Of a DNA stretch of 64,000 bases, positions 1 through 6,106 are shown piece after piece. Source of the DNA: Candidatus Hydrogenedentota bacterium (lineage in GTDB: Bacteria > Hydrogenedentota > Hydrogenedentia > Hydrogenedentales > JAGMZX01); the NCBI GenBank assembly GCA_029556545.1, contig JAKQEQ010000074.1, positions 23,076 to 87,075 on the forward strand, written 5' to 3'. The notes beneath the pieces were generated by a model. That model saw only the letters and a list, made by a program, of their open reading frames with translations. It made no database searches and had not been told where the DNA came from. Position 1 is the stretch's first letter. Each line of letters starts with the position of its first letter. The position numbers and the translations under genes were made by a program.

Positions 1-414
1 GGTGCGCCGGAGGAAGTTTTTCACCGACCCGCGACGGAATTCGTCATGAGATTCCTTGGAAACGTGAATCTGTTCCATGGCCGCGTCGAGTCCGGCGATA
101 TCACCTTCGGGCCCTTCGTGCTCGGTCGCGCCGCGCAGCCGGTGCCCGACGGCAAGGAGGCGCACGCCTTCGTGCGCCCTTACGATCTCGAAATCCGTCG
201 CGACCGCGCCGGCGGTCCCGCCCTCGATGCGCGCGTCGCGCGCGTCCTTTCCGCCGGACCCGTTGTGAAGGTCGAACTCAAGACCGACAACGACAAGTCG
301 CTATTTGTCGAGGTGCCCCATGACCGCTACCGCGCCCTCAACCTCGCGCGCGACGAGCGCGTGTTTGTCAGCGTGCGCGACGCCCGCGTATTTGTCGAGG
401 ACTATGTCATATAG
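1..414 (+). CDS. cysA: Sulfate/thiosulfate ABC transporter ATP-binding protein, C-terminal fragment
   Basis: Only the 3' end lies in the window. The frame is open from base 1, so the ATG at 46 is an internal methionine. The visible 137 residues begin GAPEEVFHRPATEFV and continue FLGNVNLFHGRV, which is the junction between the nucleotide-binding domain and the TOBE-type regulatory domain of CysA-like ATPases. Later residues (HAFVRPYDLEI, VKVELKTD) fit the TOBE barrel. In the family this subunit sits on the inner face of the membrane and powers sulfate or thiosulfate uptake with CysT/CysW and a periplasmic binding protein; none of these partners is visible here. The ATPase motifs lie upstream of the window, so the substrate rests on C-terminal resemblance alone. 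Confidence 0.82.
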   Translation, partial: GAPEEVFHRPATEFVMRFLGNVNLFHGRVESGDITFGPFVLGRAAQPVPDGKEAHAFVRPYDLEIRRDRAGGPALDARVARVLSAGPVVKVELKTDNDKSLFVEVPHDRYRALNLARDERVFVSVRDARVFVEDYVI

Positions 415-422
415 GGAGGGGT

Positions 423-462
423 GGGGAAGGGCGGCGAGAGATGGAGAGGGCCGCCCTTCCCC
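423..462. terminator. Bidirectional hairpin terminator
   Basis: A perfect 13-bp inverted repeat (GGGGAAGGGCGGC and its complement) with a 14-nt loop lies between the convergent cysA-like gene and the calcium-binding protein gene. There is no clear T tract, so termination is inferred from stem strength and position. Confidence 0.6.
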
Positions 463-486
463 GGGTCCGATAGCGTGTGGGGTGTC

Positions 487-1725
487 CTAAACGGTGTAAT
501 TCAGGAGCGCGTCTGCGGCGCGCCCGACGCGGCCGTCCGTGAAGGTGAACGCCGCGATTTGCGCGATGCGGTTGCCGCCGGACGCGGCCTGATCCACGTT
601 CTGGTAGCCAAGACTGATGGACGCGATGCCCGCCTGCCCCAAGGTCAACAGTTCGCCCGGTTCCGAGATGCCGTTCCCGTTATCGCGCCACAACAGGAGC
701 TTGTCGAAGTCCCGGTCAAGGCGGTCGATGACGCCGTCGCCGTTCGAGTCGAGCTTGCGCAGCTCCTCGAAGCCGTTCGTTGCGCCGTTCTGCTCCCCGA
801 AAAGTTCGCGCCCGTTCGTAATGCGACCGTCGCCGTCGCGATCAATAGCCAGGAAAGCGTCGCCGCCGGTGACAAGCGCCGTACGCACGGACTGGGCGTT
901 TCCCATCAAGTCGAACCGCGCGCCGGCCGTGTATCGGGTCAGTTCGATGCCGTCGCCATCGAGGTCGAGCACGAGTGGATCGCCTTGCTGCACCTCGCCC
1001 TGCGTCACCGAGACCTCGAGGCTCATCTCGAAGCTGAATCGAAATTCGAGCTGGACCTGCCCGCCGGTCGCCGGCGCGCCGCCTCCTTGACCGCCGAACA
1101 AGTCCGCAAGCAGGTTGTCGAGCAACTGCCGGGCCATGTCGTTGAAATCGCGGCTCTCGGGTCCGCCCCGGAAGAACGCGCCGAGGTACTCGAAGACCTC
1201 GCTGAACATCTCCCCGGCCAGTTCCATGAGCCGCTGCGTCAGGTCCGAAAAACGTTGAAGCAGGTCGCTGTGGTTGCCTGCGGCCTCCGTGGTCGAGGCG
1301 AATCCCCCAAGCGCCGACACCGAAACGGACATCGAGACCTGGAACCGCGCAGCCACTTCGCGGCTCAGTTCGACGAGCGTCGCCTGCTCAGCGTCGGGGA
1401 GTCCTTGCGCCGTCGCGGCCATGCGCTGCTGAAAGAGTACGAGCGCCTCGGCCCGCGCGTCGAAGACGAAATCGAATTCGAGTTGCTGCGCCGCGCCGGG
1501 AGACGGGCCGGTCTTTTGGCCGAGCGGGCGATAGACCATGGCGTCAAAGGCGCGCGCAATCGCCGCTTCCCGGTTGCGGCCGAGACTCGGAGCGGGCGGA
1601 GGCGCGGTTCTTGCGGGATTTGCGTGCCGACTGAGGCCCGGTGCATATGTGGTTGCGGTGCGGCCGCCCGCGCCAAGAACCCCCGAATGCGCCTGCGCGT
1701 GCGCCGAAAGCGGAGAAATGCCCAT
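487..1725 (-). CDS. Calcium-binding EF-hand/hemolysin-type repeat protein
   Basis: 412 residues from the ATG at 1725, chosen because GGAGG lies 8 nt upstream; the frame could extend to 1782 but that part has no ribosome site. The N-terminal half is low-complexity and rich in Phe/Glu/Gln with no catalytic motif that I recognise. The C-terminal third holds acidic loops of calcium-binding type: VLDLDGDGIEL, AIDRDGDGRITNGRELFGE, LDSNGDGVID and WRDNGNGISEPGEL. This arrangement is common at the C-terminus of secreted RTX-like or cell-surface proteins. No signal peptide is visible, so any export would have to use a C-terminal or type I signal. Function unknown. Confidence 0.7.
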   Translation of the reverse strand: MGISPLSAHAQAHSGVLGAGGRTATTYAPGLSRHANPARTAPPPAPSLGRNREAAIARAFDAMVYRPLGQKTGPSPGAAQQLEFDFVFDARAEALVLFQQRMAATAQGLPDAEQATLVELSREVAARFQVSMSVSVSALGGFASTTEAAGNHSDLLQRFSDLTQRLMELAGEMFSEVFEYLGAFFRGGPESRDFNDMARQLLDNLLADLFGGQGGGAPATGGQVQLEFRFSFEMSLEVSVTQGEVQQGDPLVLDLDGDGIELTRYTAGARFDLMGNAQSVRTALVTGGDAFLAIDRDGDGRITNGRELFGEQNGATNGFEELRKLDSNGDGVIDRLDRDFDKLLLWRDNGNGISEPGELLTLGQAGIASISLGYQNVDQAASGGNRIAQIAAFTFTDGRVGRAADALLNYTV

Positions 1726-1875
1726 CGTTGCCCCTCCGGGCCATTTAAGGCCCACAGACCTAATCCGTCGTATCCCTCTCATCGGCAGGTTCCGGGCAAA
1801 TCTTTAGCGTCGCCCGTCGCGCTAGTCAGACGGGTCAGACCGTTGGAAGCGGCCGCGGGCGGTGCCCGCGCGACG

Positions 1876-1905
1876 TTGCATCACGCGCTTCGGCTTGGCT
1901 ACAAT
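1876..1905 (+). promoter_or_regulatory. Putative sigma-70 promoter of zinc-ribbon gene
   Basis: TTGCAT, an 18-nt spacer and TACAAT lie about 50 nt upstream of the zinc-ribbon gene start. The -10 box is good and the -35 box weak. Confidence 0.4.
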
Positions 1906-1957
1906 AACGCACGAGGTTAGGCCTCGTGCAGAAGCAGCGACGGGGAAGAACGGCGCC

Positions 1958-2386
1958 ATGAATTCGGTTGTGTGTCCGCATTGCAGAGCCCACCGGATCG
2001 TTACTACCAATGTGCCGCGCGACGTCGTTGTGATTATGCCTTGCCCCGCCTGCGGCGAACTCACGGTCCTCTTCCGAAACAAGGCCATCCCGCTCGACCG
2101 ACGCGTCCTCGAGCGCGGCTCCCGCAAGGAGCGCATCGAACACTGCGCGCGCGTCATCACCGAGTTCCTCGAAGCGGGCATGTTCCCGCCCGACTTCTCC
2201 GGCGGCCCCCGGCCGCGTCGCAGGCGGCGCCGTCCGTCCCCCGAGGCGGCGATGCGGGAAGACGCGCCCGGGCCCTGCGATGTCCGGCCCGACCCCGGCA
2301 TTACGGACGCCGACCTCAATCACTTCGTCAACGTCGAGTTGGGCCAACTCGACGATCCCGAGTGCTTCCGCAAACTCTTCGGCTGA
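1958..2386 (+). CDS. Small zinc-ribbon protein
   Basis: 142 residues. The ATG at 1958 follows GGGGAAG by about 9 nt; an upstream extension to 1862 lacks a ribosome site. Two Cys pairs, C6-x2-C9 (CPHC) and C29-x2-C32 (CPAC), form a rubredoxin-like zinc knuckle at the N-terminus. A basic run of arginines follows around residue 86 and an acidic tail ends ELGQLDDPECFRKLFG. It could bind nucleic acid or act as an adaptor; I do not recognise a named family. Confidence 0.75.
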   Translation: MNSVVCPHCRAHRIVTTNVPRDVVVIMPCPACGELTVLFRNKAIPLDRRVLERGSRKERIEHCARVITEFLEAGMFPPDFSGGPRPRRRRRRPSPEAAMREDAPGPCDVRPDPGITDADLNHFVNVELGQLDDPECFRKLFG

Positions 2387-2396
2387 CCCGCGATGA

Positions 2397-2418
2397 AACG
2401 CCCGGCGCGCCGGGCGTT
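2397..2418. terminator. Palindromic bidirectional terminator
   Basis: A perfect 22-bp palindrome beginning AACGCCCGGCG lies between the convergent zinc-ribbon gene and the last Hsp20 gene. The A-rich start and T-rich end would act in both directions. Confidence 0.6.
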
Positions 2419-2446
2419 CGGCCCGAGGCGCCGGGCGACATAAACA

Positions 2447-2920
2447 TCAGTTTACTGTAATACGCTTGCGCCGCGCCTTCGCCGCATCCGACTTGGGCAG
2501 GCGCACGCGAAGGACGCCGTGCCGGTAACGCGCGTTCGCCTTATCCGGTTCAATCTCGCAGGGCAGCGGACCCGCGCGGTAGAAACCGCCGTAGCTGCGC
2601 TCGCTGTAATACCGGCCGTCGCGTCGCTCTTCGCGCTCCGCTTTCTTTTCGCCCCGCAATACGAGACGCCGCTCCTCGACCTCGACCTTGAAATCCTTCT
2701 CGTCGAGACCCGGCAGTTCCGCCGTGACCAGCACCTCGTCGTCCGTCTCCGCGAGGTCCACCGCCGGTCCGCCGAGGTCCAGAACCGAGACCGGCCAATA
2801 GTCGCCGTTCCCGCCGTTCGGCCTGGTCCGGCGCGGCTGCCACCGGTCGAAGACGCGCAATACACGGTCGCGCAACCCTTCGAGCGAGTCTTTCCACGTC
2901 ATGGGAACCAGGCTGCTCAT
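2447..2920 (-). CDS. Hsp20/alpha-crystallin small heat-shock protein (third of operon)
   Basis: 157 residues, an ATP-independent holdase that keeps unfolded proteins soluble. The alpha-crystallin domain spans about residues 50-155, with AVDLAETDDEVLVTAELPGL opening it, the ERRLVLRGEK strand, and GVLRVRLPK near the end (the usual G-V-L-x-[IV]-x-[LI]-P signature). An AGGAGGT ribosome site precedes the ATG. It is the last of three Hsp20 genes on this strand, 43 nt after the second. Its loop carries a charged stretch (KKAEREERRDGRYY) typical of class A Hsp20s. Confidence 0.93.
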   Translation of the reverse strand: MSSLVPMTWKDSLEGLRDRVLRVFDRWQPRRTRPNGGNGDYWPVSVLDLGGPAVDLAETDDEVLVTAELPGLDEKDFKVEVEERRLVLRGEKKAEREERRDGRYYSERSYGGFYRAGPLPCEIEPDKANARYRHGVLRVRLPKSDAAKARRKRITVN

Positions 2921-2963
2921 GGTCCGTCACCTCCTTTGTCGTCATCAGACGCGGCCCCGTCGA

Positions 2964-3356
2964 TTACGAGGCCACGTCCACCTTGATCTTCTTCGGCTGC
3001 TTCGCGGCCACTTTCGGCAAGTGGACCGTCAACACGCCGTACTTCATCTCGGCGCGAATCTTCTCCTGGTCCACCGCGTCGCTGAGTTGGAACTGCCGGA
3101 AATACGGTCGCAGCTCAAACTCGCGAAGCAGCGCGTCGCCGTTCGCGCCCGCCTCCGGCGTGGCCTTGATCGTCAGCACGTCGTCGTGGACGTCAATGGC
3201 GACGCCCTCTTTGTCCACGCCGGGCAGGTCCACCACGACGGCGAGGCCTTCCTTCATCTCGAAGATGTCCACCGCCGGAATCAGCGTGCGCGCTTCCTCG
3301 CGCGTATCCGGCGCCGTCTGCTGTTCCGCCTTCATCGGTACGGTCTTCTCTTTCAT
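2964..3356 (-). CDS. Hsp20/alpha-crystallin small heat-shock protein (second of operon)
   Basis: 130 residues from the ATG at 3356, which has AGGAGG at 8 nt spacing; an in-frame GTG at 3365 overlaps that ribosome site and is not the start. The alpha-crystallin domain covers about residues 28-128 (ALVVDLPGVDKEG region and GVLTVHLPK). The end is rich in lysine (KQPKKIKVDVAS), as in archaeal/bacterial Hsp20s. The three paralogues differ clearly in sequence, so they are an old family expansion and could form mixed oligomers. Confidence 0.92.
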   Translation of the reverse strand: MKEKTVPMKAEQQTAPDTREEARTLIPAVDIFEMKEGLAVVVDLPGVDKEGVAIDVHDDVLTIKATPEAGANGDALLREFELRPYFRQFQLSDAVDQEKIRAEMKYGVLTVHLPKVAAKQPKKIKVDVAS

Positions 3357-3398
3357 GGGTAGCACCTCCTTCGTTCGTTCTCGTTTGACCGCCGCCGC

Positions 3399-3863
3399 TT
3401 ATTGCACCGCCACCGCGATCTGCTTCGGTTTCGCCTTCTCATGCTTCGGCAGCGTGAGCCGCAAGACGCCGTTCTTATACGCCGCCTGGACTTTGTCGCC
3501 GTCCACCTCGACCGGCAGCGTCAGCGTCCGCACGAACCGGCCCGCGCCCCGCTCGTTCCGGTGATACGCCTCCGGCTTCACGTCCGCGTTGATCGGCGAC
3601 TTTTCGCCCGATACCCGCAGCGTGTCCCGGAGCACCGAAATGTCCAGCGACTCGGGATCAAGCCCCGGCGCCAGCGCCTCGACGTATACGTTGTCTTTGT
3701 CCTCCCTGACGTTCATCAGGGGATAGGCCCGCGCCGCCGCGCCCGGCAGGAACGCGCTCCGCCACGTCGGCCAGCGGTTGCCGCCGAAGTCCTCGAAGGC
3801 GCGCTCCACCTCGCGACGCAAGGCGTCCAACTCGCGAAATGGGTCCCACGTCCTCAGTGTCAT
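3399..3863 (-). CDS. Hsp20/alpha-crystallin small heat-shock protein (first of operon)
   Basis: 154 residues from the ATG at 3863 (AGGAGG at 8 nt spacing). The open frame extends to 4094 but that stretch is leader DNA. It begins MTLRTWDPFRELDALRREVE, the usual Hsp20 N-terminal helix with WDPFREL. The alpha-crystallin domain ends GVLRLTLPKHEKAKPKQI. First gene of a three-gene Hsp20 operon whose spacings are about 42 nt. The leader carries a sigma-54-type element, so control may be by an enhancer-binding activator rather than by sigma-32. Confidence 0.93.
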   Translation of the reverse strand: MTLRTWDPFRELDALRREVERAFEDFGGNRWPTWRSAFLPGAAARAYPLMNVREDKDNVYVEALAPGLDPESLDISVLRDTLRVSGEKSPINADVKPEAYHRNERGAGRFVRTLTLPVEVDGDKVQAAYKNGVLRLTLPKHEKAKPKQIAVAVQ

Positions 3864-3941
3864 AGCCCAGTCCTCCTTTCTCTTCGCGCCGGGCCTCGCA
3901 CGCGCCCGGCGGTTGATCCATTGGTTGCCACGCTTGGGAAA

Positions 3942-3957
3942 AGCAAGCGCAATGCCA
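3942..3957 (-). promoter_or_regulatory. Putative sigma-54 (-24/-12) promoter of hsp20 operon
   Basis: On the minus strand TGGCATTGCGCTTGCT has the invariant GG and GC separated by exactly 10 nt, and ends TTGCT as in the sigma-54 consensus. It lies about 80 nt upstream of the first hsp20 start codon. No enhancer-binding protein gene is seen nearby. Confidence 0.5.
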
Positions 3958-4373
3958 GGGAAGAAGTGGGAGCATGGCTTGCAGCGCAACCCCTTGCGAA
4001 TAAAGGATTTATGGGCATTGATGGGCGAACCGCCGCCCCCGATGGCATCCTCGACCTCAAACCAGAGCCGTTTCGTCTTAGAACAGCAGGACAAAAGCGC
4101 TCTACTTTGAAGCGTTAGATGTTGATTGTGGGAGGGCTCACCCTCTTATTTGAAAAGGGGCAGTTGGAATCCCGCCTGCTCGAAGTGGCGGTCCGTCCCG
4201 AGGGCGTCGGTAACCCCCTGTTGCTCCATGACAACAAAGGAGATACAGTCCGTGAGGGACCATTCCTTGTCGTTGCGCCCGGCGAATAGCGCAAAGCCCG
4301 CGTCGAAGAGTTCGGACGAAGCCGGGATGATCTCTGTGTCAGGGTCGGAACGAAGCTGGCGTATGAGTTCGAC

Positions 4374-4382
4374 AAAGAGAGG
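4374..4382. repeat. Target-site duplication, left copy (AAAGAGAGG)
   Basis: Identical to the 9 bp at 4736-4744. If the element's terminal repeat is taken to start with AGGGTGC, the duplication is 6 bp (AAAGAG) and the remaining AGG is shared with the terminal repeat. Confidence 0.8.
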
Positions 4383-4735
4383 GTGCTGTTCTGCAATTAC
4401 CGCTGGAATGCCGGACTCTTGGCGGAGTCGCGGTCGAATCGTGACCTATGTTGCGGATAGCGCGGACGACTTGTTAGCGCGCTTTAGCGCGCTCCTCTTT
4501 GCACCCTGCTTTAGCAGGGGTGTAGGGGAATAGCCTTTCTCGCCGATAGGGCGCTTCAGCGTCGCTTTCCAGATGGCTTCAGCGCTGAAGCACTTGAAAA
4601 GCCGCGCTGAAGCGGGCTTTGGCGCAGGAGAGTCCTCGTTTCACCCCGCATGAATGCGGGTGCAAAGAGGAGCCCGCCGAGGCGGGCTAATCAGCCCCTG
4701 AGACGCCGCAGTCGGTAATAGCGGACCTGCACCCT
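4380..4735. mobile_element. MITE-like non-coding inverted-repeat element inside PIN toxin gene
   Basis: About 356 bp bounded by imperfect terminal inverted repeats of 23 bp. Left starts AGGGTGCTGTTCTGC and right (reverse complement) AGGGTGCAGGTCCGC; both end TTACCG and 19 of 23 positions match. A 6-9 bp direct duplication of toxin-gene sequence flanks it. It has no transposase or credible ORF, so it would need a transposase in trans. The centre is packed with GC-rich hairpins and a second set of inverted arms (4474-4690). Size, terminal repeats, duplication and lack of coding fit a miniature inverted-repeat transposable element; the parent IS family cannot be named from the ends. Confidence 0.8.
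4474..4690. repeat. Nested inverted arms with covarying hairpins
   Basis: Two 49-bp arms (4474-4522 and 4642-4690 reversed) each contain hairpin, CTCCTCTTTGCACCC, hairpin, GTG. The 15-bp core is identical in inverse orientation at 4492-4506 and 4658-4672. The flanking stems differ in sequence but stay paired: AGCGCGC/GCGCGCT versus AGCCCGCC/GGCGGGCT, and CCCTGC/GCAGGG versus CCCGCAT/ATGCGGG. Such compensation suggests selection on the folded form. It may be an element nested in the larger one, or its functional core. Confidence 0.7.
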
Positions 4736-4744
4736 AAAGAGAGG
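4736..4744. repeat. Target-site duplication, right copy (AAAGAGAGG)
   Basis: Second copy of the 9 bp found at 4374-4382, on the toxin 5'-half side of the inserted element. Confidence 0.8.
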
Positions 4745-4908
4745 TCGCATCCTCGCGCGCGCCAGAAGTGCGCCGAGTTCCACCAGAACATATTCCGTTG
4801 TGACAATCTCTTCGTCGTAGAGCCGGCCGAAATCCAACGCGCGCCCATGTCACCTATCCCGCGGATTGAGCATTGCCTGATAGAAGGACGTGTCCGCGAA
4901 AACGCCGC

Positions 4909-5142
4909 TCATTTCCCGTGCTCTTCCCGGAGATAGGCGTCATGGTTTTCCGACCAGTCCTCGGGCAGGTCTTCGGCCTTCCCGATGACGGAGGCGAGCC
5001 GATCGGCGAGGGGGATGCGCTTCCTTGCGGAGTCTGTCTTGGGGCTTGCGACGATCTCGACCCGGACCCGCGTCCCGTCCTCCAGGGGCGCTGGCTGGCC
5101 CAGAACGACAACCCCGTTCACCACGTGTCCTTCGTAGGGCAT
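4909..5142 (-). CDS. Antitoxin of a PIN-domain toxin pair (VapB/DUF104-like)
   Basis: 77 residues from the ATG at 5142, with GGAG 8 nt upstream; a GTG at 5157 would add five residues. It starts MPYEGHVVNGVVVLGQ, a beta-rich N-terminus like that of small antitoxins of the DUF104/AF2212 type, with a charged C-terminal tail (EDLPEDWSENHDAYLREEHG) that would wrap the toxin. Its TGA overlaps the toxin ATG as ATGA, the usual translational coupling of such pairs. The antitoxin frame is intact although the toxin is destroyed, so it is now an orphan. Confidence 0.75.
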   Translation of the reverse strand: MPYEGHVVNGVVVLGQPAPLEDGTRVRVEIVASPKTDSARKRIPLADRLASVIGKAEDLPEDWSENHDAYLREEHGK

Positions 5143-5165
5143 TCGTCTATACTCCACGATTTATA

Positions 5166-5182
5166 GCGTGATTATAACACGC
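5166..5182 (-). promoter_or_regulatory. -10 element inside an inverted repeat (antitoxin promoter/operator)
   Basis: Upstream of the antitoxin start the minus strand reads GCGTGTTATAATCACGC: a TATAAT hexamer framed by the inverted repeat GCGTG/CACGC. A repressor binding this site would cover the -10 box, as in autoregulated toxin-antitoxin operons. No clear -35 box is seen. Confidence 0.45.
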
Positions 5183-5481
5183 TTGGAACCCCTACGCGGC
5201 GACGTCCGCGGCAGAAGGGAAGCCATCGAGGCGGAACGATGATACGCCCCAGGCGATTGACGCACTGAGGCGGTATTCCTCGTTATGTCGCTCCCGCGGT
5301 GCAACGCATAATCAGGCGCTCCGCGCCGGTGAAGTTTCGGGCCGGGCTTACGGTAGTGAAAATTCACCGCCAGGCAGCGCGTAATGCGCTTTCCGCCGAT
5401 GGTGGACGGACCCCGCGTAATAAGACCTGTTTCCCAACAATGGTACTTGAAGTCCGGTTCGCCTCGACGTAAGAAGGCCCT
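5183..5481. other. Intergenic stretch without a credible gene
   Basis: Apart from the 29-bp repeat at 5301-5329 I find no ORF with a family resemblance on either strand and no RNA gene. The frame spanning it on the minus strand is antisense to the DUF4160 gene and unconvincing. Confidence 0.5.
5301..5329. repeat. Short dispersed repeat, copy 1
   Basis: GCAACGCATAATCAGG followed by GCGCTCCGCGCCGG; 26 of 29 positions match the copy at 6060-6088. The GGCGCT..GCGCC part can form a hairpin. The two copies bracket the DUF4160/DUF2442 pair. Confidence 0.55.
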
Positions 5482-5742
5482 ATGCCAATTGTGAGTAGGT
5501 TTTTCGGGATCGCGATAGCGTTTTATTGGGAAGACCACCTTCCGCCGCCCTTTCACGCGAAATACAGCGGCGAGGAGGCGATGATCGATGTCTGTACCGG
5601 AACCGTGCTTCGCGGGAATCTGCCGCGTCGAGCACTCGGGCTGGTGAACGAGTGGCGCGTCTTGCACGAGGACCAGCTTCTCGATAACTAGGAGTGCGCA
5701 CGGCGGCGAGCGCCCTTGGTCTATATCGACCCGCTGGAGTAG
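5482..5742 (+). pseudogene. DUF4160 protein with in-frame amber codon
   Basis: The frame encodes MPIVSRFFGIAIAFYWEDHL, then PPFHAKYSGEEAMID and VLRGNLPRRALGLVNEW, the DUF4160 signature (conserved PPHFHA-like motif and LP.RAL..V.EW). A TAG at 5689-5691 interrupts LLDN-*-ECARRRAPLVYIDPLE. Family members usually have a tryptophan (TGG) at that place, so a single G-to-A change explains the stop, and the 17 codons beyond are still open to the TAG at 5740. The protein would be 69 residues instead of 86. DUF4160 proteins usually sit next to DUF2442 proteins in toxin-antitoxin-like pairs, as here. It may still be functional, since only the tail is lost. Confidence 0.75.
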
Positions 5743-5746
5743 ACCC

Positions 5747-6019
5747 ATGATACTGCACGTAGTCGAGGCGAGTTACGAACGCGATTACATCATCCGGCTC
5801 CGGTTCAACGATGGCGCGGAAGGGTATGTGGACCTCGCTGATGAATTGTACGGCGAAATGTTCGAACCCCTGAAGGACCCGGAGAAGTTCCGCGTCTTCC
5901 GGGTTGATCCCGAACTCAACACGATTGTCTGGCACAACGGCGCGGACCTCGCCCCCGAGTTCCTGCATGATCGCCTGCTGGTCCCGTTCCATACGTCCAT
6001 ACCGCCGGAACGGGCGTAG
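5747..6019 (+). CDS. DUF2442 domain protein
   Basis: 90 residues; the ATG follows GGAG with 7 nt spacing, 4 nt after the original end of the DUF4160 frame. Motifs YIIRLRFNDGAEGYVDLADE, FRVFRVDPELNTIVWHNGAD and LAPEFLH match the DUF2442 family (strand-rich fold ending in 'W.NG.D..P..L'). Members are usually the partner of DUF4160 in small mobile gene pairs that behave like toxin-antitoxin modules. The biochemical role is not known to me. Confidence 0.85.
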   Translation: MILHVVEASYERDYIIRLRFNDGAEGYVDLADELYGEMFEPLKDPEKFRVFRVDPELNTIVWHNGADLAPEFLHDRLLVPFHTSIPPERA

Positions 6020-6059
6020 GCGGTCCTTCCCCTTCGCCTCGTTGCGCCGCACCCGCTAC

Positions 6060-6088
6060 GCAACGCACCATCAGGCGCTTCGCGCCGG
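6060..6088. repeat. Short dispersed repeat, copy 2
   Basis: GCAACGCACCATCAGG followed by GCGCTTCGCGCCGG, near-identical to 5301-5329. It fills the gap between the DUF2442 gene and the convergent glycosyltransferase. Confidence 0.55.
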
Positions 6089-6106
6089 GCCGGTCGTGCA
6101 TTCTCC

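Larger units (their letters stand above)
4146..4912 (-). pseudogene. VapC-like PIN-domain toxin, disrupted by stop codon and element insertion
   Basis: The 5' half (4912-4736) reads MSGVFADTSFYQAMLNPRDR, then an in-frame TGA at 4852-4850, then HGRALDFGRLYDEEI, VTTEYVLVELGALLARARMR and PLF. The 3' half (4373-4146) reads VELIRQLRSDPDTEIIPASS, ELFDAGFALFAGRNDKEWSL, TDCISFVVMEQQGVTDALGT and DRHFEQAGFQLPLFK. Removing the 353-356 bp between them together with one copy of the duplicated AAAGAGAGG joins the halves in frame to a 134-residue protein, the normal length of a PIN domain. The conserved acidic residues are present (D7, the E of VLVELGA, D of SLTDC, D of TDRHF). In the family this is a Mg-dependent RNase paired with the upstream antitoxin. 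It is dead here through at least two lesions. Confidence 0.88.

Noticed and set aside
3357-3365. GTG start for the second Hsp20 gene
   Set aside because: The codon overlaps the AGGAGG ribosome site used by the ATG at 3356.
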